A DNA stretch of 64,000 bases from positions 1-64,000 of the forward strand of contig JAGLZW010000013.1 in the NCBI GenBank assembly GCA_023131225.1, read 5' to 3'. This document shows, piece by piece, positions 8,478 to 16,116 of the stretch. The translations under genes were made by a program, and so were the position numbers. The stretch is from Candidatus Bathyarchaeota archaeon (GTDB lineage Archaea > Thermoproteota > Bathyarchaeia > Bathyarchaeales > SOJC01). Position 1 is the stretch's first letter; the number at the start of each line of letters is the position of its first letter. Under the pieces are notes generated by a model. It was not told the DNA's origin and searched no databases. It saw nothing but the letters and a program-made list of their open reading frames with translations.

Positions 8478-9650
8478 ATGAAAATGTTTGGAAAGAAAAG
8501 AGTTGCAGTTATAGGCGCAGGCATGACGTTGTTTAGGCGAAACTTGAAAGAAACAGGTAAAGAGCTGTCTTGGGAAGCCTCTAAAATGGCTTTGGACCAA
8601 GCTGGGCTTGAGCTGAAGGACATGCAGAGTGTCGTCATGGGGACAGCTCCGGACGCTTTTGACGGGGTCCATATGAAGGGAGAATATTTGGCCGATGGTG
8701 CAGGGGCGTGGCGGAAACCTTACTCAAGAGTGTTTGTTGGCGGTGGAACTGGAGTCTTTGCGGTTAACGCGGGTTGGTGGCATGTTGCTTCAGGTCAGTT
8801 TGACACTTGCTTGGTTGTGGGAGAGGAGAAAATGTCTTCTTGTTATCCGCATCCAGCATATGCCTTCACAACAATCTTTGACCCGATCTACAGCAGACCG
8901 CTAGGTGTAACGTTGATTTGGATATTTGCTCTTGAAATGCATAGGTACATGCATGTTCATGGCATAACAAAGGAGGAAATTGCGCTAGTTTCAGTGAAGA
9001 ACAAACGTAACGCTTTAGATCATCCATGTGCGCAGTTGGGCGCTAACATCACGGTTGAAGACGTGCTTAACTCAGAGATTATGTGCTGGCCGGTTCAGAG
9101 ACTTGACATCAGCCCAACGAGCGATGGTGCAGCTGCGTTAGTTTTGGCTTCTGAAGATGTTGCCAAAAAACTTACGGATAACCCAGTTTGGATTGACGGT
9201 GCGGGCTGGTGCATTGACTCAACCTTCTGGACAAACCGCGACCTTTACTATCCTAAGTACGTGCAATGTGCGGCTCAGATGGCTTACAAGATGGCAGGAA
9301 TCAAAAACCCACCGAAAGAAATCGACGTCGCAGAAGTCTACGACCCATTCGACTATAAAGAACTACATCACATGGAAGGCCTAATGCTCTGCCGCAAAGG
9401 ACAAGCCGCGAAACTGACAGCAGACGGCGTGACTCAAAGAGACGGAGATTTGCCAATAAACCCGTCAGGCGGCTTACTAGGTGTTGGCAATCCCATTGCT
9501 GCAGCAGGTACAATGAAATGCTGCGAAATCTTCTGGCAACTGCGAGGCGAAGCCGGCAAAAGACAAGTGAAAGGTGACCCAAGAACAGGATTAGCGCAGG
9601 CTTGGGGTGACCTAATGCAGTACGGCTCCGTCGTAATAATGAGGAGTTGA
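8478..9650 (+). CDS. Thiolase-fold protein, retro-aldolase-like (subunit 2)
   Basis: 390 residues; ATG preceded by GAGGTG, 9 bases after the previous stop. It is a paralogue of the upstream gene with the same domain order. The nucleophile position falls in GGGTGVFAV (no Cys), the usual HDCF reads YDPF, and GHP reads GNP. Tyr in place of the active-site His recalls the thiolase-like aldolase Ltp2, which acts with a DUF35 partner. The C-terminal GEAGKRQV-type segment is conserved as in archaeal thiolases. It probably forms a hetero-oligomer with subunit 1 and the DUF35 proteins and acts on an acyl-CoA. The aldolase role is inferred. Confidence 0.8.
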   Translation: MKMFGKKRVAVIGAGMTLFRRNLKETGKELSWEASKMALDQAGLELKDMQSVVMGTAPDAFDGVHMKGEYLADGAGAWRKPYSRVFVGGGTGVFAVNAGWWHVASGQFDTCLVVGEEKMSSCYPHPAYAFTTIFDPIYSRPLGVTLIWIFALEMHRYMHVHGITKEEIALVSVKNKRNALDHPCAQLGANITVEDVLNSEIMCWPVQRLDISPTSDGAAALVLASEDVAKKLTDNPVWIDGAGWCIDSTFWTNRDLYYPKYVQCAAQMAYKMAGIKNPPKEIDVAEVYDPFDYKELHHMEGLMLCRKGQAAKLTADGVTQRDGDLPINPSGGLLGVGNPIAAAGTMKCCEIFWQLRGEAGKRQVKGDPRTGLAQAWGDLMQYGSVVIMRS

Positions 9651-9656
9651 GAAAAC

Positions 9657-10175
9657 ATGAGTGAAAAGATTAAGCATTTTCCAGGCGAACCATTGAAAAG
9701 CAGCGACATAAGAGACGGCAAAATCCCAGCTGTAAAGCATCACCCCAACATCAAGTATTTGTGGAGCGCAGGCGTTGCAATGAGCCGATTCTTAGAAGGA
9801 ATGAAAAAAGGCAAAATCGTAGGCTCCACCTGCAAGAAATGCAGTCGGATCATGGTCCCTCCTAGAGCTTTCTGTGAACAATGCTTCAAGCCAACCGACG
9901 GATATACATATGTAAAGGATACAGGCACAATCAACACTTGGTCAGCCTCCTACGTTGCAGGAGACGCTAGCCGAATAAAGGAGCCAATACTAGTCGCGGT
10001 TATTGATTTAGATGGGGCGTCAAAGGGAATGGGAATACTGCACCTGCTAGGTGAAATCGACGATTGGAAACAAATAAAGTTCGGCATGAAAGTCAAAGCT
10101 GTCTGGAAGCCTCCAGAAGAACGAACTGGCGCAATCACAGATATCAAGTATTTCCGACCCCTCAGGGAGGGCTAA
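9657..10175 (+). CDS. DUF35 zinc-ribbon/OB-fold acyl-CoA-associated protein 1
   Basis: 172 residues. An N-terminal helix is followed by a rubredoxin-like zinc ribbon (CKKC...CEQC, about 59-75) and an OB-fold (about 80-165) ending in the typical ERTG...I..IKYF motif. DUF35 proteins bridge thiolase-fold enzymes and shuttle acyl-CoA, as in the archaeal thiolase/HMG-CoA synthase complex and the Ltp2 aldolase complex. It starts 6 bases after the thiolase-fold subunit 2, so the two are surely co-translated. Confidence 0.88.
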   Translation: MSEKIKHFPGEPLKSSDIRDGKIPAVKHHPNIKYLWSAGVAMSRFLEGMKKGKIVGSTCKKCSRIMVPPRAFCEQCFKPTDGYTYVKDTGTINTWSASYVAGDASRIKEPILVAVIDLDGASKGMGILHLLGEIDDWKQIKFGMKVKAVWKPPEERTGAITDIKYFRPLREG

Positions 10176-10177
10176 AC

Positions 10178-10651
10178 ATGGCAACAGAAAAAATTATTGA
10201 CGTAAGACGAATGACTCATTGGCCCGGACACATGGAAACAGACCACATTTACACTTTGGGCATAGCTAACGAAAAATTCTTCATGGAAATCAAAGAAAAC
10301 GGAAGAATCCTAGGTGCCAAATGCAAACGTTGCGACAACATTTTTGTGCCTCCAAGGATTTACTGCGAAAAATGCTTCAACAAAATCACAGAGTGGATAA
10401 ATGTAGGCACAAAGGGTGCAGTGCACACGTTCACAGTGGCCCACGTTGACATTAATGGCGCCAAACTGAAAGAACCAGTAATATACGCCTTGATAAAATT
10501 TGGCAACGCAGAAGGCGGCCTTGTCCATAAACTCGGCGAAATAGAACCCTGCGACGTCAAAATAGGCATGCACGTAGAAGCTGCGTTTAAGCCGCAAACT
10601 GAAAGAACCGGAAACATAAACGACATCAAATACTTCAAGCCACAGAAATAA
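10178..10651 (+). CDS. DUF35 zinc-ribbon/OB-fold acyl-CoA-associated protein 2
   Basis: 157 residues from ATG 10178, which follows GGGAGG at 10165-10170; the same frame stays open upstream but overlaps the previous gene. Zinc ribbon CKRC...CEKC at about 48-64, then an OB-fold ending in ERTGNINDIKYF. It is a paralogue of the preceding gene, so the operon has two thiolase-fold and two DUF35 subunits in a 2+2 arrangement. It closes the operon. Confidence 0.87.
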   Translation: MATEKIIDVRRMTHWPGHMETDHIYTLGIANEKFFMEIKENGRILGAKCKRCDNIFVPPRIYCEKCFNKITEWINVGTKGAVHTFTVAHVDINGAKLKEPVIYALIKFGNAEGGLVHKLGEIEPCDVKIGMHVEAAFKPQTERTGNINDIKYFKPQK

Positions 10652-10754
10652 ACATCAACCCCCCTTTCTCTTTTAAGCTTCTCTTAACCATTCATATTTG
10701 GAGTCCTTCTGGAAGGGTTTAAACTAGTCCCCATTTTTCTTAGGCATTCCGCAG

Positions 10755-10817
10755 GGTAGTCATCTAGCTTGGACTTGGACTCCAGTGGAGATGTCTCCCA
10801 CAAAACCCCTATTTTTC
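10755..10817. repeat. Diverged intergenic direct repeat, copy 1
   Basis: Aligned by eye with the second copy at 10844-10903 (roughly 70% identical). Shared blocks are TCTAG, GGACTT, TGGAGA, TCTCCC/TCACCC and AAACCC, followed by T-rich sequence. The block begins GGTAGTC.TCTAG.TTGG, which recalls a tRNA D-arm, but no T-arm is present. The function is unknown. Confidence 0.4.
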
Positions 10818-10843
10818 AACACAATGCAAGTGTACGCACATAA

Positions 10844-10903
10844 GGTACGCAGTCTAGTCCGGACTTACCCCATTGGAGACATCACCCGTAAACCCTGCTT
10901 CTT
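10844..10903. repeat. Diverged intergenic direct repeat, copy 2
   Basis: Second copy of the element at 10755-10817, downstream of the DUF35 operon and just beyond the stop codon of the convergent DUF362 gene. The T-rich 3' end may serve transcription termination for both operons. Confidence 0.4.
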
Positions 10904-10912
10904 TTGCTCATA

Positions 10913-11920
10913 TCAAACGTGAAACCAATCTTTCGATGCTTTCGCCTTCTCTACATGTCGTCTATTGTAGAATCCAAAAGCCTCTTCGCCGAGCTTTATG
11001 TACGAAACTCTCTCAGGAGCGACACCTATGAGTCCGCAGAGGATAGCATCAAGAGAGACAAGGTGTCTACCAAAGGTTAAAACACCAAGGTTCTTTGCAA
11101 TGCTGTAACTTCCCCAGGGTACCTTCACTTCGCCTTGGGGGTCGCTAACTGTCGCGTGGCGAAGTGCCTCGCAGATGCCATAGACTTTGAAAAGGGTTGC
11201 ATAGATCTTGTTGATGTCGACGATGCTCCTTCCAAGCCATTCGTCGTTGGAACCATGCCACCATGATCTGAGCGGGTCAGGAATTAGGCCAAAGAGGTTC
11301 TTCATCGTCAGACTCGGAAAAGTTCCCCGAATCCCCTTCACCTTGCCGAAGCTAATGAGGGTGGCGCCTCGCAGGTCATACAACCGCTGAGGGACATATT
11401 TGTATAGCTTCTCCTTAAGAACTGGTGCGAAACGAGTCTCTACCATCTTCTTAATCTTTCCGACATCTGCTGTCCGCCCTTGCCATACCTCTTCTGTGAC
11501 ATTAACGTAGTCGACTCCATGTTCGTTGAAGAGATCGGTAAAACCGAACTCGTCAAGGAACCACTTGTCTTGCTTTTTTATCTCATCCCATCGGCCTTCC
11601 TTCTTGATCCAATCCCAGTTTGGGTGCTTCATGATCCATCTCCAGTCAACTTCCTCATCGTCCACAGTGAACCTCATACTACCATCCTGCCGTTCCATCG
11701 AGTAGGCTTCAGTGACTATAACTCGACCATCTAGCGCATCTAGCAGCACTTGTAAGGTCTCAACATCCGTGAAGTTGGCGGGGTGCGGACTAAACCAGTT
11801 TGGTTTAACGATAAAGACGTCCGTCTTCAGCCATGGATCCTTGAAAAGTCGCCTTAAATCGGCAGAAGTCTGAGCTCTACTCACAGTGACTGAACCGAAA
11901 TGTTGTATGTTGCGAAACAT
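10913..11920 (-). CDS. DUF362 domain protein
   Basis: 335 residues. The VKPNW motif (about 39-43) near the N-terminus and the split alpha/beta layout ending in DAILCGLIGV match DUF362 proteins. Many members carry ferredoxin domains; this one has none, and its Cys residues do not form a cluster motif. It contains an unusually Trp-rich insert (about 92-125, with HPNWDWIKKEGRWDEIKK). The molecular role is unknown. It is convergent with the DUF35/thiolase-fold operon and starts beside a tRNA-like fragment. Confidence 0.75.
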   Translation of the reverse strand: MFRNIQHFGSVTVSRAQTSADLRRLFKDPWLKTDVFIVKPNWFSPHPANFTDVETLQVLLDALDGRVIVTEAYSMERQDGSMRFTVDDEEVDWRWIMKHPNWDWIKKEGRWDEIKKQDKWFLDEFGFTDLFNEHGVDYVNVTEEVWQGRTADVGKIKKMVETRFAPVLKEKLYKYVPQRLYDLRGATLISFGKVKGIRGTFPSLTMKNLFGLIPDPLRSWWHGSNDEWLGRSIVDINKIYATLFKVYGICEALRHATVSDPQGEVKVPWGSYSIAKNLGVLTFGRHLVSLDAILCGLIGVAPERVSYIKLGEEAFGFYNRRHVEKAKASKDWFHV

Positions 11921-11971
11921 ATCCTAACCATTCGAGTTAATTAATGACAACATATAACAGTTACCAGCCAG

Positions 11972-12000
11972 ACCGGAGGTGGGATTTGAACCCAACCAAC
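11972..12000 (-). tRNA. tRNA 3'-end fragment (T-arm and acceptor strand only)
   Basis: On the minus strand the T-arm GGGTTCAAATCCC is followed by an acceptor-like CTCCGGT. No matching D-arm or clean anticodon arm is found upstream, so this is not a working tRNA. Such fragments are typical attachment-site scars left by integrating elements. It borders the restriction-modification cluster at 12-15.6 kb. No integrase gene is seen. Confidence 0.5.
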
Positions 12001-12076
12001 GCACTGCGAGTCGAACAAGGCACTGAAGTGCACTCATTTTATAAGATATAAGTTATATTGTGACAAAGGGGATTCA

Positions 12077-12799
12077 GTGCGTCAGACATGGATTGGAGAT
12101 AGGGCTATTGAGAGCATTCTGTGGGAATCTTTCAGACAATTCGACGAGGAGTTCTCGAAACTTCTTGAAACCCAAGCATACAGTCAAGAAGAGCGTCTCA
12201 CAGGGTTTTTCGTAGAGAAGCTCTGTCAGCATGGCAGAATGGCCCAGAATAGCATCTCGAAAATAAACACTTCACTTAAACTGCCATGGTACTTCTCGGT
12301 TAGATATCAAGATATGACAAGAACGGAAAAGACTTATGGGGCTGATATGGCGTTCGTACTGAGCGCCAACATAAGGGAAAGAATGAACATCAGGAAAATC
12401 ATCTTAGTGCAGTGCAAGAAGATGAATACAAGGTCTTACCCTTCTCCGAATTTCACCTTCATCAATTCATGGCCTATCAACTACCAGCAGGCGGAAGACC
12501 TTTGCAATACAACTCCCTTCGGCTTTCACTTTCTTTATGGGCCATATACTAGCTCTGTCCTTACAAGGGTTGCACCAGCGAGAAGCGTAATGGGGCTAAT
12601 GAGAGCGACGAGAAGGAAAGGAACAATTCCTTTGAACCAAACCTTGCTCATATCAAGGCCGTTCCCCGATTTCCTCTTGTACGACTTTATTGGATGTTGG
12701 GAGGGAGACGAACGGGATGAGGCATTCGACGTAATAAAGCGAAATCTCTCCGAATTCTCAATCAGGTATATAGTTCATGTTGACATCTCTCATGGTTAA
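12077..12799 (+). CDS. PD-(D/E)XK (Mrr/QxK-type) nuclease-like protein
   Basis: 240 residues, GTG start with GGGG upstream and a TTATAA-like box near 12040. An early Glu in EERLTGFFVEKL, then YGADMAFVL and LVQCKKM give the E ... D ... Q-x-K pattern of a restriction-endonuclease fold of the QxK subtype. The remainder contains an FxYGPY segment. Nuclease action on foreign DNA is inferred. It is convergent with the SacI-like endonuclease, so it belongs to the same defence cluster but a different transcription unit. Confidence 0.55.
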   Translation: MRQTWIGDRAIESILWESFRQFDEEFSKLLETQAYSQEERLTGFFVEKLCQHGRMAQNSISKINTSLKLPWYFSVRYQDMTRTEKTYGADMAFVLSANIRERMNIRKIILVQCKKMNTRSYPSPNFTFINSWPINYQQAEDLCNTTPFGFHFLYGPYTSSVLTRVAPARSVMGLMRATRRKGTIPLNQTLLISRPFPDFLLYDFIGCWEGDERDEAFDVIKRNLSEFSIRYIVHVDISHG

Positions 12800-12817
12800 C
12801 CGAATTCATCATAAATC

Positions 12818-13921
12818 CTAGATTGTTACAATACGTTTCCATCTAAGTTTATTTTCTCGGGTTGCCTTAATTTCATTGAGGTATTCTCCAACCTTTTTTA
12901 GAAAAAGACTCCTCCCCTTTTCCCCGATAACCATCAGAAATGGAGTAAGCTCTTGAGGAACCTCAAATAGATAAAGATTGATTCCTTTCTCAATTCTTGA
13001 CCTTATGAACTTTTTGATGCCCTCTTCGTCGCTTTTCACAATACCTGCTCCATAAAGGATTATGTAGTCGGATAATTTGTGTTTTCTAGCTTTCGCCTCG
13101 CAATGTCTTGTATCGCCCTCAGTTACTGGTTTGTCTTTTACTTCTGCGGCTTTTTCCAACGTGCCATTCAAGTAAAATTCTATGTCTCCAGCAGTTTTCG
13201 CAAACCTGTCTGGCCAATTGACTGGATAGACCTTTATTGTTAGCTGACCATCAAGTATTTCACTTAAACTCGCAAATGTCGCTGCACAAACTGCTACCAA
13301 TCTTTCTCCGCTGCCCGAGACACTGAGAAACTTATCTAGTATTTCTTTTGTCAATTCTAGACTTACCTTAACTGGTGGACTTGGAAAGTCGAACTTTGCT
13401 GGATTGAGTCTAATCATCTCTTGCAGAACTTGTCGCAGGAAGGCAAGAGGATATGAAATATCGGTTTGGCAATGAACTTGACTGTTTTCAAGAAGGCTGT
13501 AAAGCTGATTCTGCGCTTCTCGATTTCTATCTCTGTTGGTAAGAGCAAATTCTGGATATCGGGCTGGGCGATTAAGAAATGGTTCGTTTGAACCACCCAA
13601 TCGCTCACCGTGACTTTTTTCAAATGGAACAAGAACCTTGTGCGCCACACTTCTAGCGTCATAAGCACCTTGTAGCTTGCTACCTTTCTGCAATGCTCGG
13701 AAGTGGATTTTCGGATTGACAGCCTTTGCGAGTGCTGAAGTAACCAAGATATATCTATAAGTCAATTCGTTGCCTTGGAGAACATTTCCAATCTGCATTA
13801 TCTCAGTACCGTGTTTCTTAGGGTCAAGGAAGTTTCCACTTGGGTGACTTTCAACATATGCCCATTCTTTTTTAATGAGAATTTTCGCTTTCTCTAGGTC
13901 AACAGATTCCTTTCCACTCAC
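12818..13921 (-). CDS. SacI-family type II restriction endonuclease
   Basis: 367 residues. The segment DARSVAHKVLVPFE followed by LGGSNEPFLNRPARYP is, as I recall it, the hallmark of the SacI-type restriction endonuclease family. A C-terminal D-x-E ... A-E-V-K (about 243-262) supplies a PD-(D/E)XK active site. It would cleave unmethylated target DNA; the target here is not known. It is encoded just downstream of a D12-class adenine methylase on the same strand, giving a likely complete R-M pair. Confidence 0.7.
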   Translation of the reverse strand: MSGKESVDLEKAKILIKKEWAYVESHPSGNFLDPKKHGTEIMQIGNVLQGNELTYRYILVTSALAKAVNPKIHFRALQKGSKLQGAYDARSVAHKVLVPFEKSHGERLGGSNEPFLNRPARYPEFALTNRDRNREAQNQLYSLLENSQVHCQTDISYPLAFLRQVLQEMIRLNPAKFDFPSPPVKVSLELTKEILDKFLSVSGSGERLVAVCAATFASLSEILDGQLTIKVYPVNWPDRFAKTAGDIEFYLNGTLEKAAEVKDKPVTEGDTRHCEAKARKHKLSDYIILYGAGIVKSDEEGIKKFIRSRIEKGINLYLFEVPQELTPFLMVIGEKGRSLFLKKVGEYLNEIKATRENKLRWKRIVTI

Positions 13922-14000
13922 TCAGAAACCCAGAAACATTGGTGCACACTAGCTTGTTAGTTTTGCGGTTTTATGCACACGCACGCATATTCATATGAAG

Positions 14001-14831
14001 CTAATAGTTAATCCATATAGATTCTTGTCTGAGCCGCTTTACTGAATGACAAAGCTTCTCGGGAGCATCTATACGCTCCCAATCTCCATAAAGCTTTCCC
14101 ATAAGCGCACAGCCATACGAAGATAGCGCCACCTTCCCTTCAACTGTATGAAGTTTCTCGGCCAGTTCAGTGTGTTCCTCGTCAGTCATCTCAAATTCAT
14201 AAGCGTTAGAGTCTCCACGGCTCTCGTGGGGATAGGGGGGGTCACAATAAAATAGCGTTTCAGGGCTGTCATATCTCTCTATCACTTCGATTGCAGGGGA
14301 ATTTTCAAACTGAACCCTAAGCAGTCTTTGAGCTATTTGAGAAAGAGATTCTACGGCTCCTAGCCATCTTGATACGGCACCTGCCATTCCAGCACGGCTT
14401 GTGAGACGACAATGTGCCCATCGACCTGGAGTTGCGCTTTGAGCCAAACCTGTTCTAGTTTGTCGAGCACGAATATAAAACAGTCTGGCTCTCTCTAAGT
14501 TGGAAAGATTTGGGTTTCCTTTCATGTTGATGGCATTAATATACTCTTTACGAGAAAAGGGAGTCAAACCTATCATTTCGATAAGTTCATCCTTTTCATC
14601 TCGCAAAACTTTGAAGAAATTAACAACTTCACCATCTAGGTCGTTGTAGGTTTCCAGTGGTGAAGGCTCACGGTTGATAAGAACAGCTGCTGAACCTCCA
14701 AATGGTTCGCAGAAATGCCTTGTTTTGGGCAGTAGTGGGAGAAGCCAATCAAGGTGGCTGAACTTCCCACCATACCAGCCAAAGGCAATCAATTTCTTTC
14801 TCGATTCTTCCGCATTCGTTTGCATACGCAA
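14001..14831 (-). CDS. D12-class (Dam-type) N6-adenine DNA methyltransferase
   Basis: 276 residues. FGWYGGKF at the N-terminus and EPFGGSAAV (about 42-50) form the SAM-binding site; CDPPYPH (about 196-202) is the DPPY catalytic motif of N6-adenine methylases, alpha-type D12/Dam family. Full length for the family. It probably protects host DNA from the SacI-like nuclease encoded next. The start is one of two close Met codons (14831 or 14825). Confidence 0.9.
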   Translation of the reverse strand: MRMQTNAEESRKKLIAFGWYGGKFSHLDWLLPLLPKTRHFCEPFGGSAAVLINREPSPLETYNDLDGEVVNFFKVLRDEKDELIEMIGLTPFSRKEYINAINMKGNPNLSNLERARLFYIRARQTRTGLAQSATPGRWAHCRLTSRAGMAGAVSRWLGAVESLSQIAQRLLRVQFENSPAIEVIERYDSPETLFYCDPPYPHESRGDSNAYEFEMTDEEHTELAEKLHTVEGKVALSSYGCALMGKLYGDWERIDAPEKLCHSVKRLRQESIWINY

Positions 14832-14885
14832 CCCACTGGTGAAGTTATTACTTCAATGCGTTTATTAATCCTTTAGAGACTGTTA

Positions 14886-15263
14886 TCATTTTTTCTCGAA
14901 CTCCATAACAAATCTATTTGCTTCTTTTTCTTCTTTTCTCAAAGACATTTCCAATCCCCTAGATTCGATGATGTGATGATATAGCTCATGCAGAACATTT
15001 CTCTTATTCAACCCTTTCTTAGTGAAACAAGCAATGTCTTCGAAGTAATCACACGGATATCCCTTCATCACTTTTCTTCCATCTAAAACTAACTTCATTT
15101 TTGGAATCCTGTAGTATTCAGTTAGAACGTCTACTCCTTTCTGTGCTCCCTTCAATTCGTAGATTAAATAAAACCTCTCGCAAACCTTCTTGGAAGGAAC
15201 ACGAATTTTCATTTTTGTTCTCTCAAAGAATTGGTATTCTAGGAGTCCAACTCTTTTTTTCAT
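14886..15263 (-). CDS. ImmA/IrrE-like zinc metallopeptidase domain protein
   Basis: 125 residues with HELYHH (about 91-96), an HExxH zinc motif, followed by a Glu-rich helix EEKEANRF that can supply the third ligand. This fits short metallopeptidase-like proteins (ImmA/IrrE class), which often cleave a partner repressor or antitoxin. It lies upstream of the methylase on the same strand and may regulate the R-M cluster. An internal Met at 15212 is an alternative start. Confidence 0.6.
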   Translation of the reverse strand: MKKRVGLLEYQFFERTKMKIRVPSKKVCERFYLIYELKGAQKGVDVLTEYYRIPKMKLVLDGRKVMKGYPCDYFEDIACFTKKGLNKRNVLHELYHHIIESRGLEMSLRKEEKEANRFVMEFEKK

Positions 15264-15349
15264 CTCTTAGACATTTAGCTAAGAGCTAAGCTTCTTCGTT
15301 AATCAGAGTTTCTAGTTTCTGTTTTTTTCCAACGGTAATTCTTGGAATT

Positions 15350-15508
15350 TCAACTTTCGACTCGAAGTAGGCATAAAGCTTCTTTGAGGAGCCTCTCGTA
15401 TTCTTTAGCTTCTTTCTCTTTTTTGATTTTGCCTATGGCTTGAAGGGCTTCCGTAACGTTTTTAAAGCGTTCCCCTAGCGGAATTCCAGTTTGGGACGTG
15501 TCGTGCAT
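15350..15508 (-). CDS. Small charged protein (52 aa)
   Basis: I do not recognise it. ATG 15508 has a perfect AAGGAGGG 5 bases upstream, a better start than the in-frame TTG at 15550. The protein is Lys/Glu-rich and probably helical (EKEAKEYERLLKEALCLL). It precedes the HExxH protein gene on the same strand and could be its partner. Confidence 0.6.
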   Translation of the reverse strand: MHDTSQTGIPLGERFKNVTEALQAIGKIKKEKEAKEYERLLKEALCLLRVES

Positions 15509-15715
15509 TTTTCCCTCCTTACGAAATTTTTCGATTGCCTTCTGTAACAACTACAAACATCGTTCTACAACAAAAACTCCATAATACTGACCACTACAAA
15601 GTTTAGTTAAAGCCACAAACATTATGTCCACAAGGTTATTCATTGAAAGATGGGAAACTCCTTAAGAAGGACTTCATTCTAACTACAAAATAATATTAGC
15701 AACAGGAGAGAGGCA

Positions 15716-16114
15716 ATGTCAAGGCTCCAAGTCACCCTTCTAAGTGGAAGAACAATAGATCAAGGCACTGCAAAGGAACGAAGCAAACTCTCAAACGAGT
15801 ACCGTGAAAGCGTGGCCATCTGCGAAATAGATCCTGACGATTTGAAGGAACTGGGCGTGAAGGAAAACTCCAACGTGAGAGTGACAACGAAGCAAGGATC
15901 GGTAGTCGTGAAAGCCAAAAAGTCAAAAAGGGGGCCTCATCTGAAGATTATTTATATGCCTTATGGAATTTGGGCAAACATCATAGTTAACCCTCGGACA
16001 CACGGAACTGGTATGCCCTCTTTCAAGGGGATTCCTGCAGAAATACAACCTGCCCCAACAGAAAACGTTCCAAGTGTTCCAGAACTTCTAAGGCAAACTT
16101 ACAGGAAAGAATAG
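15716..16114 (+). CDS. fwdD: Formylmethanofuran dehydrogenase subunit D
   Basis: 132 residues, the molybdopterin-dinucleotide binding domain as a separate subunit. It begins with LLSGRTIDQG and contains KEL-GVKEN-NVRV...G-VVV and a GIWAN..NPRTHGTGMPSFKG stretch typical of FwdD/FmdD. It works with FwdB to form the W/Mo site that reduces CO2 onto methanofuran (or the reverse). GGAGAG lies before ATG. It is directly followed by fwdB; fwdA and fwdC are 8 kb away beyond a defence insert. Confidence 0.92.
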   Translation: MSRLQVTLLSGRTIDQGTAKERSKLSNEYRESVAICEIDPDDLKELGVKENSNVRVTTKQGSVVVKAKKSKRGPHLKIIYMPYGIWANIIVNPRTHGTGMPSFKGIPAEIQPAPTENVPSVPELLRQTYRKE

Positions 16115-16116
16115 CA

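Noticed and set aside
10755-10903. Possible tRNA genes in the paired repeat
   Set aside because: A D-arm-like start is seen but no T-arm or acceptor pairing.
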